DNA of 64,000 nt, from the NCBI RefSeq assembly GCF_009760405.1, contig NZ_WRPP01000014.1:124001-188000 (forward strand), read 5' to 3'. Shown here in pieces: positions 9,006-17,161 of the stretch. The position numbers were made by a program, and so were the translations under genes. Each line of letters starts with the position of its first letter. Position 1 is the first letter of the stretch. Source of the stretch: Nocardia terrae. Its GTDB lineage: Bacteria; Actinomycetota; Actinomycetes; Mycobacteriales; Mycobacteriaceae. The notes below the pieces were generated by a model that was not told the DNA's origin, did no database searches, and was given only the letters and a program-made list of their open reading frames with translations.

Positions 9006-9373
9006 GCGTTTCCCGGCATTCGGGGCGATGCAGGGGTGTGCCCCGATACCGGCTCCGGACGCCCCCGACCAGCCCCGGCGTCCGGCCATTGCCGCTCCGG
9101 TATGGACCGCGGCAACGAGTGGCGCGCACCCGGCGGGCGGATGCGTCTTGCGGATACGGCTTTTCGGGGGTGGGGTCGCACTCGTCATGCCGATCGACGG
9201 CAGCACCCTCGCGGGGAGTTCGGCCGTGACCGTATTGGAGGGTCTGCTGGGATCCCTGATGTCCGGCTCGGGCAGTCCGTGTACCACTCATTGCGACCCC
9301 AACACCTAGCGGTGCCTCTCCGGTCGAGGTTCGCCGAATCCGCCGGTGCGATGCCGGCGAACCTCTGCGGCTG
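9006..9373. other. Intergenic stretch with one doubtful 40-codon frame
   Basis: No conserved gene is evident here. The only feature is an ATG frame at 9187-9309 of 40 codons whose product ends in a Ser/Thr/Cys-rich tail (SGSGSPCTTHCDPNT). It has no clear ribosome-binding site and no modifying enzyme nearby, so I treat it as unproven. Confidence 0.3.
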
Positions 9374-9697
9374 TCAGCGCTGGGCCGCCATCAGGCGGCG
9401 GACCATGCGGCAGGTGGCGTCCGAGGGCCAGTGCACGCCGATGACTTCGGCTGTGGCGCGGATGGTTTCGTTGGTCGCCTGGTCCGGGCTGAAGGCTCCG
9501 GCGTCCAGCAGCGCGATGGCCAGCCGCATTGCCTTCAGCCGGCGATTGTGCGAGATGTACCACGAGCGCGGGCGCCCGGCCGGCAGCGGCTGCTTGGCCA
9601 GCGGCCGCCACGCGTGATCGATCATGTCCCCCTTCTTCGGCACCCCGGCGGGCTGGTTCCTCTTGTCGGACATGCTGGTAACGGCTGCGAGCACGGC
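9374..9697 (-). CDS. Small basic protein of unknown function
   Basis: About 107 residues, basic, with a helical C-terminal half (LKAMRLAIALLDAGAFSPDQATNETIRATAEVIG). I do not recognise a family. The GTG start at 9697 is chosen because GGAGGGAG precedes it by 5-7 nt. ATG 9712 would leave no ribosome-binding site, and ATG 9673 is a weaker alternative. It is divergent from hemB, and the shared 140-bp region carries a palindrome at 9762-9778. Confidence 0.6.
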   Translation of the reverse strand, partial: AVLAAVTSMSDKRNQPAGVPKKGDMIDHAWRPLAKQPLPAGRPRSWYISHNRRLKAMRLAIALLDAGAFSPDQATNETIRATAEVIGVHWPSDATCRMVRRLMAAQR

Positions 9698-9761
9698 GAC
9701 TCCCTCCATCGAACGTATCTTCGATTCTACCCGGACCCACCGACAAAATCCGCTGCTCACA

Positions 9762-9778
9762 ATGACTTTCAAGGTCAT
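9762..9778. promoter_or_regulatory. Palindrome between a small unknown gene and hemB
   Basis: ATGACTTTCAAGGTCAT is a 17-bp dyad with 7 of 8 pairs matching. It sits in the divergent promoter region 61 nt before the hemB start. On the minus strand it includes TTGAAA, usable as a -35 for the small gene. The regulator is unknown. Confidence 0.4.
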
Positions 9779-9838
9779 CGGAGGCCCGGCCGACGAGGCG
9801 CGCGCACCCGGTTCGCGGACCGGGCATAGTATGCGAAC

Positions 9839-10816
9839 ATGACCGGAATGGACCGCCCTCGGCGGTTGCGCCGCACTCCCGCCATGCGTCGGCTCGTCGC
9901 CGAGACCAGCCTGGAGCCGCGGCACCTGATTCTGCCCATGTTCGTCGCCGACGGGCTCGACGAACCGCGTGAGATCTCCTCCATGCCAGGCGTTTTCCAG
10001 CACACCATGGATTCGCTGCGCAAGGCGGCCGTGGAAGCGGTGGCCGCGGGCGTGGGCGGGCTCATGCTCTTCGGCGTGCCGAAGGCCGAGGACAAGGACG
10101 CGCAGGGGAGCGGGGCCAGCGATCCCGACGGGATCCTCAACCGCGGGCTGCGCGCGCTGGTGCACGAGGTCGGCGGCTCGACGGTGGTGATGGCCGACAC
10201 CTGTCTCGACGAGTTCACCGACCACGGGCACTGCGGCGTGCTCGACGCGAACGGCGCTGTCGACAATGACGCCACCCTCACGCGCTATGTCGAAATGGCG
10301 CTGGCGCAGGCCGAAACCGGCGCGGACCTGCTCGGCACCAGCGGCATGATGGACGGCCAGGTGGGCGCGATCCGGGAGGGCCTGGACGCCGCCGGATACG
10401 CCGACACCGGCATCCTCGCCTACGCCGCGAAGTACGCGTCCGCGTTCTACGGCCCCTTCCGGGAGGCGGTCGGCTCCTCGCTGCAGGGCGATCGCCGTAC
10501 CTACCAGCAGGATCCGGCGAACCGCCGCGAGGCGATCCGCGAGCTGGAACTGGATCTGCTCGAGGGCGCCGACATCGTGATGGTGAAGCCCGCCATGTCG
10601 TATCTGGACATTCTGCGCGAGGTCGCGGATCGCTCCACCGTGCCGGTGGCGGCGTATCAGATCTCCGGCGAGTACGCGATGATCACCGCGGCCGCGCAGC
10701 GCGGCTGGATCGATCGCAAGGGCGCCGTGCTGGAATCGCTGCTCGGCATTCGACGGGCCGGCGCGGACATGGTGCTCACCTACTGGGCCACCGAGGCCGC
10801 GAACTGGCTGCGGTGA
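9839..10816 (+). CDS. hemB: Delta-aminolevulinic acid dehydratase (porphobilinogen synthase)
   Basis: 325 residues, the normal family length. It condenses two 5-aminolevulinates into porphobilinogen. The Schiff-base lysines are K198 (YAAKYASAFYGPFR) and K250 (VMVKPAMSYLD). The metal segment ADTCLDEFTDHGHCG carries the two cysteines typical of zinc-type enzymes. The ATG at 9839 is used. hemB is separated from rex-hemACD by a terminator and a divergent gene, so it has its own promoter. Confidence 0.97.
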   Translation: MTGMDRPRRLRRTPAMRRLVAETSLEPRHLILPMFVADGLDEPREISSMPGVFQHTMDSLRKAAVEAVAAGVGGLMLFGVPKAEDKDAQGSGASDPDGILNRGLRALVHEVGGSTVVMADTCLDEFTDHGHCGVLDANGAVDNDATLTRYVEMALAQAETGADLLGTSGMMDGQVGAIREGLDAAGYADTGILAYAAKYASAFYGPFREAVGSSLQGDRRTYQQDPANRREAIRELELDLLEGADIVMVKPAMSYLDILREVADRSTVPVAAYQISGEYAMITAAAQRGWIDRKGAVLESLLGIRRAGADMVLTYWATEAANWLR

Positions 10817-10838
10817 GCGGAACCGAGTAGCTCCTGTC

Positions 10839-11351
10839 GTGAATCCGATGGTCCCACCGGGCATTTCGCGCCCGACGCCGGAAGACGTCCGCACCGCCGC
10901 CCAACTCTGGTATGCCGCATTGGGTGTCGGTGTGGTGCAGGCGATCTCCGCCCTGATCGCCCAGTTCGGGCAGCGGCACGAGCTGGCGCAGAAGATGTTC
11001 GACCAGGTCAAGGAACAGCAGCCGACCGTGACGCTGGCGCAGGTGCAGGTCTGGACGGTGATCGTGTTCATCCTGGTCGCGGTGTTCTGGCTGGTGCTCA
11101 CCGGGGCCGCGGTGGCGGTGGTGTACCAACTGGGCCGCGGAAAGAACTGGGCGCGAGCGATTCTCACCGGCTTCGGGGTCTTCCTGGTGCTCGGTGCGGC
11201 GGGCACGCTGTTCGGGTTCGGGACCGAGAAGGGTATCGCCGCGCTGGTCGCGGGCGGGGCCGGGATCGTGCAGGCGGTGCTGGCCGGCGGGGCTGTATTC
11301 CTGTGCTACCGAAGCGAATCCGAGGCTTTCTTCCGCCCCAAGCCGCAGTAG
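10839..11351 (+). CDS. Four-helix membrane protein downstream of hemB
   Basis: 170 residues with about four hydrophobic segments: LWYAALGVGVVQAISALIA, VWTVIVFILVAVFWLVL, AILTGFGVFLVLGAAG and LVAGGAGIVQAVLAGGAVF. A charged loop follows the first segment. It starts with GTG, 22 nt after hemB, and is probably co-transcribed with it. It matches Rv0513 by position. No function is assigned. Confidence 0.8.
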   Translation: MNPMVPPGISRPTPEDVRTAAQLWYAALGVGVVQAISALIAQFGQRHELAQKMFDQVKEQQPTVTLAQVQVWTVIVFILVAVFWLVLTGAAVAVVYQLGRGKNWARAILTGFGVFLVLGAAGTLFGFGTEKGIAALVAGGAGIVQAVLAGGAVFLCYRSESEAFFRPKPQ

Positions 11352-11481
11352 TGACTCCGAAGTTTGTTACTAACGGACTAACAGGTATGGTGAGGGTAGT
11401 CACAGGGATTTCGGGAACCGGAAGCCGGCCGCCACACGTTGTGTTATGGCGTGCCTCGGCCCCGGGAAGGCGGAGGCAACG

Positions 11482-11601
11482 ATGCGAGTGGTGATCCAGC
11501 AGCCGCACAGCCTGCGGCGCGACGTATTGGTGCTGAGTCTGCTGTTCCTCTTCGGACTGCTCACCCTCGCCGTGCTGTTGATTCCGGGCCTGGCCCACTG
11601 A
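11482..11601 (+). CDS. 39-residue single-pass membrane miniprotein
   Basis: A short gene with an excellent ribosome-binding site: GGAGGC 4 nt before ATG 11482. The product has a short basic head (MRVVIQQPHSLRRD), one strong transmembrane helix (VLVLSLLFLFGLLTLAVLLI) and ends PGLAH. The frame is closed 28 nt before the next gene (11630). Function is unknown; the context of small membrane proteins suggests one operon. Confidence 0.6.
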   Translation: MRVVIQQPHSLRRDVLVLSLLFLFGLLTLAVLLIPGLAH

Positions 11602-11629
11602 GCGATTCCGCGATCTTTACGCTCGACCT

Positions 11630-12142
11630 ATGAGTGAGGCCATCAACGCCCCAGGGGCCGTGCTGTTCTCCGAGCCCGGCGCGCGCTGGCGGACCATTGC
11701 CTACGGGCCCGCGCTGTGCGCGATCATCCTGGCGATCGAGCTGATTCGCGGCGGCGCCGTCCACTGGTTCGGGCTGGCCTTCTGCGCTGTGCTGCTGGCC
11801 GGATTCGTGTGGCTGCAGGTGGTGGCGGGCAAACGGCACATCAGTGTCGAGCTGACGCCGGAGAGCCTGCGCGAGGGCACCGAGGTGACGCGCCTGAACG
11901 ACATCGCCGAGGTGCTGCCGGAGGACGACCAGGAATCCTGGGATTATGAGGACTGGCAGTCGGCGCGGGCGCTGGGCGAGTTGACCGGAGTGCCGCGGCG
12001 GCGCAAGGGGATCGGGCTCAAACTGAAAGATGGCCGCCTGGTGCAGGCTTGGGCACATGACCACGTCACGCTGCGAGCCGAGCTGACGGCCGCACTGGAG
12101 CGGTCGAACGGTGGGACGGTGGAGGAGAAGGAGGCGCAGTGA
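11630..12142 (+). CDS. Two-helix membrane protein with a cytosolic C-terminal domain
   Basis: 170 residues. Two adjacent helices (TIAYGPALCAIILAIELI and WFGLAFCAVLLAGFVWLQVV) are followed by a ~110-residue soluble domain with VELTPESLREG and KGIGLKLKDGRLVQAWA, which resembles a PH-like or DUF3093-like beta domain. The protein ends in Glu/Lys (VEEKEAQ). It overlaps the next gene, indicating coupling. Exact family is uncertain. Confidence 0.75.
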   Translation: MSEAINAPGAVLFSEPGARWRTIAYGPALCAIILAIELIRGGAVHWFGLAFCAVLLAGFVWLQVVAGKRHISVELTPESLREGTEVTRLNDIAEVLPEDDQESWDYEDWQSARALGELTGVPRRRKGIGLKLKDGRLVQAWAHDHVTLRAELTAALERSNGGTVEEKEAQ

Positions 12143-12384
12143 TGCGGGGGCTGACCGTATTCGCCGAATTCGTGCTCGTGCCGCTGCTGGTGGTGGCGGC
12201 GGTGTGGTGCTGGCGCAATGGGATTCAAACGAGCATGTTCAAGCCGCAGGGTGAGGCGCCGGCGTTTCATGCCACGCGGTATGTCGGGCCCTGGCTGGCC
12301 GGGTCGGCGGTGTTCGCGATCGGGGCCGGGCTGGCGCTGATCGATGTGCTGGCGCGCGCGTTCCGGCGGACACGCCGTACATAA
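12142..12384 (+). CDS. Small two-helix membrane protein
   Basis: About 80 residues with two helices: TVFAEFVLVPLLVVAAVWCW near the N-terminus and VGPWLAGSAVFAIGAGLALI near the C-terminus, then a basic tail. ATG 12142 has AAGGAGG 7 nt upstream; GTG 12139, which overlaps the preceding stop, is possible but closer to that site. It is coupled to the preceding membrane protein. Function unknown. Confidence 0.7.
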   Translation: MRGLTVFAEFVLVPLLVVAAVWCWRNGIQTSMFKPQGEAPAFHATRYVGPWLAGSAVFAIGAGLALIDVLARAFRRTRRT

Positions 12385-12442
12385 GGGTGCGAAGTTTGTT
12401 TTCGCCTTGGAGGGCTTCGGTTCCGGGCGGAGACTGGAAGAC

Positions 12443-12667
12443 ATGAAGCGCACAGATCTCGTGAAACGCATCGCCGCCGCGGTGCTGGCCACGGGGGCCG
12501 TCGGCGCTGTGGCGATGGCTCCGGCCGCCGCCGCGTCGGTCGATACCGCCCCGGATCTCCGGTCGCAGCCCGTGGCGACGTCCTGGGAAGACCTACTACC
12601 GCCCCAGCTGAATTGCCTGCTGTCCACCGGATGGGCAGTGTTCTGCCTGGGGATTCCGCTCTCCTAG
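12443..12667 (+). CDS. Small secreted protein
   Basis: 74 residues. A typical Sec signal peptide (KRTDLVKR, a hydrophobic core, then AAAAS) leaves a mature part of about 42 residues containing two cysteines (QLNCLLSTGWAVFCLG) that could form a disulfide. ATG 12443 follows GGAAG at short spacing; the frame upstream is open but has no start with a ribosome-binding site. No family was recognised. Confidence 0.65.
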   Translation: MKRTDLVKRIAAAVLATGAVGAVAMAPAAAASVDTAPDLRSQPVATSWEDLLPPQLNCLLSTGWAVFCLGIPLS

Positions 12668-12760
12668 CGGGTCGATGCACAACGTCGGTGGTGGCGCGAC
12701 CGCAGACCGCGCCGCCATCCTCGTTGCCGAAAAGCTGTCAGCCCTGCTTACGCGGAACCC

Positions 12761-13144
12761 TCAGTTCCAATTCTGGTAAACGTCCAGCACCCGGCCGCCG
12801 TGGCTACCCGGAGCATTGAAGAAGACCACCACAGTGCCGTCGGGATGATCCCCGGCCTCCATGACCACCTGCCGCAGTGAGGCGTGCACGCCGCCCTTGT
12901 CGTCCTTATATATCTGCGTGTCCGGCTGTAATCCGGCGCCCATTCGGCTCAACGGCACGAACATGCTGATCACTGCGGGAATTGGGCCATCCGCGATAGC
13001 GACGGTTTCATCGTGGGAGAGCACCACGCCCACCCGGCCCTGATCGACCTGGGCCACCGGTACGCCCGCCCCGGCCGCCCCGGCCGCGGCCAGGACCCCG
13101 GTCGTCATCGCCACGATTCCCACCCCGAACAGAACGACCCGCAT
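12761..13144 (-). CDS. Secreted protein of unknown function
   Basis: 127 residues with an N-terminal hydrophobic stretch (VVLFGVGIVAMTTGVLAAAGAAGAG) acting as a signal peptide or anchor. The mature part is a likely beta-rich small domain containing VGVVLSHDETVAIADG and GTVVVFFNAPGSHGGRV. It faces the small secreted protein convergently. No family was recognised. Confidence 0.65.
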   Translation of the reverse strand: MRVVLFGVGIVAMTTGVLAAAGAAGAGVPVAQVDQGRVGVVLSHDETVAIADGPIPAVISMFVPLSRMGAGLQPDTQIYKDDKGGVHASLRQVVMEAGDHPDGTVVVFFNAPGSHGGRVLDVYQNWN

Positions 13145-13380
13145 ACGTCTCGCCCTCTCTCCGAAGCCGCCTCCTGCGCCGAGACATTACGCACCAGCAA
13201 TCAACTAGCGAATAATGTTGTCCGAAACTCACTCCGGCGTGTTGCGCCCGGCGCGTCTGCACTCGCCGAGTTCTCGACGGGACGACTTCACAGTGGTGTG
13301 AAGACAGGCGAGTTCCAGCCGTGTGTGACCCGTTGCTGCGAGTTCGTTCCGCCCCTTATGTCTTGTGGTCCACCTGGAGA
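13145..13380. other. Non-coding upstream region of the hemL unit
   Basis: No supported gene. It holds the divergent promoter region of the secreted protein (12761-13144) and leads into the structured repeat at 13381-13498, which continues towards hemL. Confidence 0.5.
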
Positions 13381-13498
13381 TTCGCGGCGCGGCTCGTTCT
13401 GGACTGAGCGGAGCGGAGGAGCGAAGCGGGGGAGCGGAGGGAGGGAAGAACGAGACTTGCAGCGCCGCGAACCCGCCCGGAGCGCAGCGGAGGGCAAA
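13381..13498 (+). repeat. 118-bp structured repeat, copy 1, upstream of hemL
   Basis: This element is ~93% identical (8 differences in 118) to the inverse complement of 58088-58205. Outer arms TTCGCGGCGC (13381-13390) and GCGCCGCGAA (13462-13471), and inner arms CTCGTTCT (13393-13400) and AGAACGAG (13447-13454), can form one long stem with a 5-nt bulge. They enclose a 46-nt almost purely purine loop rich in GGAG. The element runs in the same direction as hemL, whose start lies 69 nt further on. It could be a transcribed leader structure or a small non-autonomous repeat. Confidence 0.8.
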
Positions 13499-13566
13499 TG
13501 GGACACAGCCCACTCGACTACACCCTGTCGTGGACGGGTCGGGGGGCGGCTGAGAGACTGGGTGCC

Positions 13567-14904
13567 GTGAGTTCTTCTCCGCGTGTGAGCCAGGTGTCGG
13601 TCCCGGTCTCAGCCCAACTTTTCGAACGCGCCGCGGCGGTCATTCCGGGTGGCGTGAATTCGCCCGTGCGCGCGTTCAAATCCGTGGGCGGCACGCCGCG
13701 GTTCATCGCGTCCGCGCGCGGCTGCACGCTGACCGATGCCGACGGCAACGAGTACGTGGACCTGGTGTGTTCGTGGGGTCCGATGATTCTCGGGCACGCG
13801 CACCCGGCGGTGGTCGAGGCGGTGCAGAAGGTGGCCCCGGGCGGGCTGTCCTTCGGCGCGCCGACCGAGGCCGAGATCGAGCTGGCCGAGGCCATCGCGG
13901 GCCGGGTCGCGCCGGTCGAGCGGGTGCGGCTGGTGAACTCGGGCACCGAGGCCACCATGAGCGCGGTCCGGCTGGCGCGCGGCTTCACCGGGCGCAGCAA
14001 GATCGTGAAGTTCAGCGGTTGCTACCACGGGCACGTGGACGCACTGCTGGCCGACGCCGGTTCGGGCGTGGCCACGCTGGGTCTGCCGACCTCGCCGGGC
14101 GTCACCGGCGCGCAGGCGGCCGACACCATCGTGCTGCCCTACAACGACCTCGAGGCGGTGGCCGCGGCCTTCGCGGCGAACCCGGGTGAAATCGCCTGTG
14201 TCATCACCGAGGCCGCGGCGGGCAATATGGGTGCGGTCGCGCCGGTTCCCGGATTCAACGAGGGACTGCGCAAGCTCACCTCCGAGCACGGCGCGCTGCT
14301 CATCATGGACGAGGTCATGACCGGTTTCCGGGTGAGCCACTCCGGCTGGTTCGGCATCGACGGCGTGGCCGGTGACCTCTACACCTTCGGCAAGGTGATG
14401 AGCGGTGGCCTGCCGGCCGCCGCGTTCGGCGGGCGCGCCGACATCATGAACCACCTGGCCCCGATGGGCCCGGTCTATCAGGCGGGCACGCTGTCCGGGA
14501 ACCCGGTCGCGGTGGCCGCGGGCCTGGCCACGCTGCGCGCGGCCGATGAGCAGGTGTACGCGACGCTGAACAAGAACGCGGAGCGGCTGGGCGGGCTGAT
14601 GACCGATGCGCTGAGCGCCGAGGGCGTCCCGCACCGGGTGCAATTCGCGGGCAATATGGTGAGCGTGTTCTTCGCCGAGAACCCGGTCACCGACTACGCC
14701 GCCGCCAAGGCGAGCGAAACCTGGCGTTTCCCAGCCTTCTTCCACGCCCTGCTGGACGCCGGCGTGTACGCGCCCCCGAGCGCCTTCGAAGCCTGGTTCG
14801 TCTCGGCCGCCCTCGACGAGAACGCGTTCGACCGCATCGCCGCCGCCCTCCCCGCCGCCGCGCGCGCCGCGGCGGCCGCCACCCCCGAAGGACCCGCCGC
14901 GTGA
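13567..14904 (+). CDS. hemL: Glutamate-1-semialdehyde 2,1-aminomutase
   Basis: 445 residues. This PLP enzyme converts glutamate-1-semialdehyde to 5-aminolevulinate, the step after HemA. The PLP lysine is K276 in TFGKVMSGGLPAAAFGG; FSGCYHGHVDALL and MDEVMTGFR are also typical. GTG 13567 is chosen because family homology begins shortly after (LFERAAAVIPGGVNSPVRAF); the frame is open further upstream into the repeat, and the ribosome-binding site is weak. It overlaps the next gene by 4 nt (GTGA). Confidence 0.95.
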   Translation: MSSSPRVSQVSVPVSAQLFERAAAVIPGGVNSPVRAFKSVGGTPRFIASARGCTLTDADGNEYVDLVCSWGPMILGHAHPAVVEAVQKVAPGGLSFGAPTEAEIELAEAIAGRVAPVERVRLVNSGTEATMSAVRLARGFTGRSKIVKFSGCYHGHVDALLADAGSGVATLGLPTSPGVTGAQAADTIVLPYNDLEAVAAAFAANPGEIACVITEAAAGNMGAVAPVPGFNEGLRKLTSEHGALLIMDEVMTGFRVSHSGWFGIDGVAGDLYTFGKVMSGGLPAAAFGGRADIMNHLAPMGPVYQAGTLSGNPVAVAAGLATLRAADEQVYATLNKNAERLGGLMTDALSAEGVPHRVQFAGNMVSVFFAENPVTDYAAAKASETWRFPAFFHALLDAGVYAPPSAFEAWFVSAALDENAFDRIAAALPAAARAAAAATPEGPAA

Positions 14905-16526
14905 GCTCAGCCCACCCCGACTCCGGACTACCCGCCCCCAGCCCCCACGAGGCCCCCCTCTCCGCCGCCGACGCCTCCCGCCTGCTCGACTCCATCCGCC
15001 AGGCCGAGCACGACCTGGCCGTCACCGGCGAACACATCATCGTCTCCCCGGCTGCCGAATCCGCCTTCGCCGCACAGGAATCGGGCAATTCCGGCGCGGT
15101 GTCCCCGGTGCCGTCCACGGACTCCGCCGTGGAGGCCGATGCCGCCCACGCCGCTGCCCATGACGCCGCCGGTTCGGCCGAAGAGCCCGCTGTACCGGCC
15201 GGCTCCGACGATTCCGGCGTGCGGGGTGCGGGCAGTGCGCGCGCATCAGCCGCGGGCGCCGAGCCCGTGTTCGAGGCTGCCGTGTCCGCGGCCGAGGAAT
15301 TCGCCGCCCACGCCACCGACTACGACGAGGCGAGCGAATACGCTGCCGAGGTCCCCATCGGCTCCGGGGTCGAAGCCGTCTCCCACCCTGCTCCGGCGGG
15401 TGCGTTCGGCGATCCTGAGCCCGAGGCCATGGCGTCCGCGGCGGAGGAATCCGCCGCCCCGGAAATCGAACATGCCGAGAGCGTCACCGCTGCGGCCGGT
15501 TCCGCTGACCCGATCGAATCGGATGAGTCCGGCGCTGTCGACGCGTCGGGGAGCGGCTTCACCGCGAATGCTGCCGGGCACGGCGCCGAGGGGGTACCGG
15601 TCGGCTCCGCGGCCGAGGTGTTCGCGGCCGTTGCCGATGCCGCCGATGAATTCGCGGCGAGTGCTGCCGATCCCGCTGCCGTCGCGGCGGTTTCGGAGTT
15701 CGTCGAGTCCGCGGCGTTCGTGGCCGAAGTGGTGGTCGAGGTCGATCCCGCGGACGACGCGGCCGAATCCGATGCGGCGCAGGTCATCGCAGCCGAAGCC
15801 GTCGATGCCGTCGCGGGTTCGGATGCCGTCGCGGGTTCGGGTGAAGGCGCCGATCCTTCCCGCGCGGCGAGCGGTTTGATTCTGCCCGGGGACGTGGCCT
15901 CCGATGTCGAGACGATCGTGCACGTGTTGCGGCACGGTGAGGTGCACAATCCGCGGGGCGTGCTGTACGGGCGGTTGTCCGGGTTCCAGCTGTCGGTGAC
16001 CGGGCGGGCGCAGGCGCAGGCCGTCGCGCGATCGCTGGCCGATCATGACATCGCGCTGGTGGTGGCGTCGCCGCTGCAGCGGGCGCAGGAGACCGCGGAT
16101 CCGATCGCGGCCGGGCACGGGCTCACCATCCGGACCGATGAGAATCTGATCGAGGCGGGCAATACCTTCGAGGGGCTGGGGGTTACGGCCAGCACCCTGC
16201 GCAAGCCCCGGCACTGGTGGAAGCTGCGGGATCCGTTCACGCCGTCGTGGGGTGAGCCGTATCTGCAGATCGCGCACCGGATGCTGGCCGCGGTGAACAA
16301 GGCGCGGGTGGAGGCCGCCGGTCGGGAGGCCGTGCTGGTGTCGCATCAGCTGCCGGTGTGGACGCTGCGGCGATTCCTGCAGGGCCAGCGTCTCTGGCAC
16401 GACCCGCGCAACCGCCAGTGCTCGCTGGCGTCGCTGACTTCGCTTGTCTACCAAGGCGACACGCTGATCGACATCGTGTACTCCGAACCGGCCGGTGCGT
16501 CCGATCCTTCGGTGACCGGAGCATGA
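14901..16526 (+). CDS. Histidine phosphatase (phosphoglycerate mutase-like) with a ~330-residue acidic N-terminal extension
   Basis: 541 residues. The C-terminal ~205 residues are a normal histidine phosphatase: RHGE at 344-347 with the phospho-accepting His345, SPLQRAQETA, and the second His in LVSHQLPVW. It corresponds to Rv0525, about 200 residues from memory. The N-terminal ~330 residues are unusual: Ala-rich, acidic, low complexity, with repeated AAEEFAA/ADEFAAS-like units and an exact 18-bp tandem duplication near 15804-15839. Strong GC3 bias and the GTGA overlap with hemL argue that the extension is translated. It is probably disordered. A start near 15880 would give a normal-length enzyme. 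Confidence 0.8.
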   Translation: MSSAHPDSGLPAPSPHEAPLSAADASRLLDSIRQAEHDLAVTGEHIIVSPAAESAFAAQESGNSGAVSPVPSTDSAVEADAAHAAAHDAAGSAEEPAVPAGSDDSGVRGAGSARASAAGAEPVFEAAVSAAEEFAAHATDYDEASEYAAEVPIGSGVEAVSHPAPAGAFGDPEPEAMASAAEESAAPEIEHAESVTAAAGSADPIESDESGAVDASGSGFTANAAGHGAEGVPVGSAAEVFAAVADAADEFAASAADPAAVAAVSEFVESAAFVAEVVVEVDPADDAAESDAAQVIAAEAVDAVAGSDAVAGSGEGADPSRAASGLILPGDVASDVETIVHVLRHGEVHNPRGVLYGRLSGFQLSVTGRAQAQAVARSLADHDIALVVASPLQRAQETADPIAAGHGLTIRTDENLIEAGNTFEGLGVTASTLRKPRHWWKLRDPFTPSWGEPYLQIAHRMLAAVNKARVEAAGREAVLVSHQLPVWTLRRFLQGQRLWHDPRNRQCSLASLTSLVYQGDTLIDIVYSEPAGASDPSVTGA

Positions 16527-17161
16527 GACCGGCCATCGCGTCCCGGCCCCGCACCGCCCGCCCCTTCCGGCGTGCGGTGGCGCTGCTGGCGGGCCTGTGT
16601 GTGGCGGCCGTGCTGGCCGGGTGTACGACGGCGGGCAAGGACGCGGTGGCCCAGGGCGGCACCTTCGACTTCGTCTCCCCGGGCGGTAAGACCGAGATCT
16701 TCTACGATCCGCCGTCCTCGCGCGGCACCATCGGCAAGCTGTCCGGCCCGGATCTCATGCACGACGGCAAGACCGTCGGCGTGGACGATTTCCCGGGCCA
16801 GGTCGTGGTCGTCAATATCTGGGGTCAGTGGTGCGGCCCGTGCCGCGCGGAAGCCCCGGCGCTGGAACAGGTTTACGCGGCGAGCAAGGACAAGGGCGTC
16901 GCGTTCCTGGGCATCAATGTCCGTGACAACCAGAAGGACAAGGCCCAGGACTTCGTGACCGACAACAAGGTCGGTTACCCCTCGATCTACGACCCGTCCA
17001 TGCGCAGCCTGCTCGCGCTCGGCGGCAAGTTCCCGACCAGCGTCATCCCCACCACCATCGTGCTGGACAAACAGCATCGGGTGGCGGCGGTGTTCCTGCG
17101 CTCGCTGCTGGCCGAGGATCTGCAGCCGGTGGTGGACAAGCTCGCGCAGGAGCAGTCGTGA
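16523..17161 (+). CDS. TlpA/ResA-like thioredoxin-fold lipoprotein
   Basis: 212 residues. The N-terminal signal ends in a lipobox, LAGC, with C34 as the likely lipidated residue. A TlpA-type thioredoxin domain carries WCGPC (C104 and C107). In System II cytochrome c maturation such proteins reduce the apocytochrome CxxCH cysteines outside the membrane, taking electrons from CcdA, which is encoded next. ATG 16523 overlaps the phosphatase stop and GTG 17158 of ccdA overlaps this stop, so the chain is coupled. Confidence 0.92.
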   Translation: MRPAIASRPRTARPFRRAVALLAGLCVAAVLAGCTTAGKDAVAQGGTFDFVSPGGKTEIFYDPPSSRGTIGKLSGPDLMHDGKTVGVDDFPGQVVVVNIWGQWCGPCRAEAPALEQVYAASKDKGVAFLGINVRDNQKDKAQDFVTDNKVGYPSIYDPSMRSLLALGGKFPTSVIPTTIVLDKQHRVAAVFLRSLLAEDLQPVVDKLAQEQS

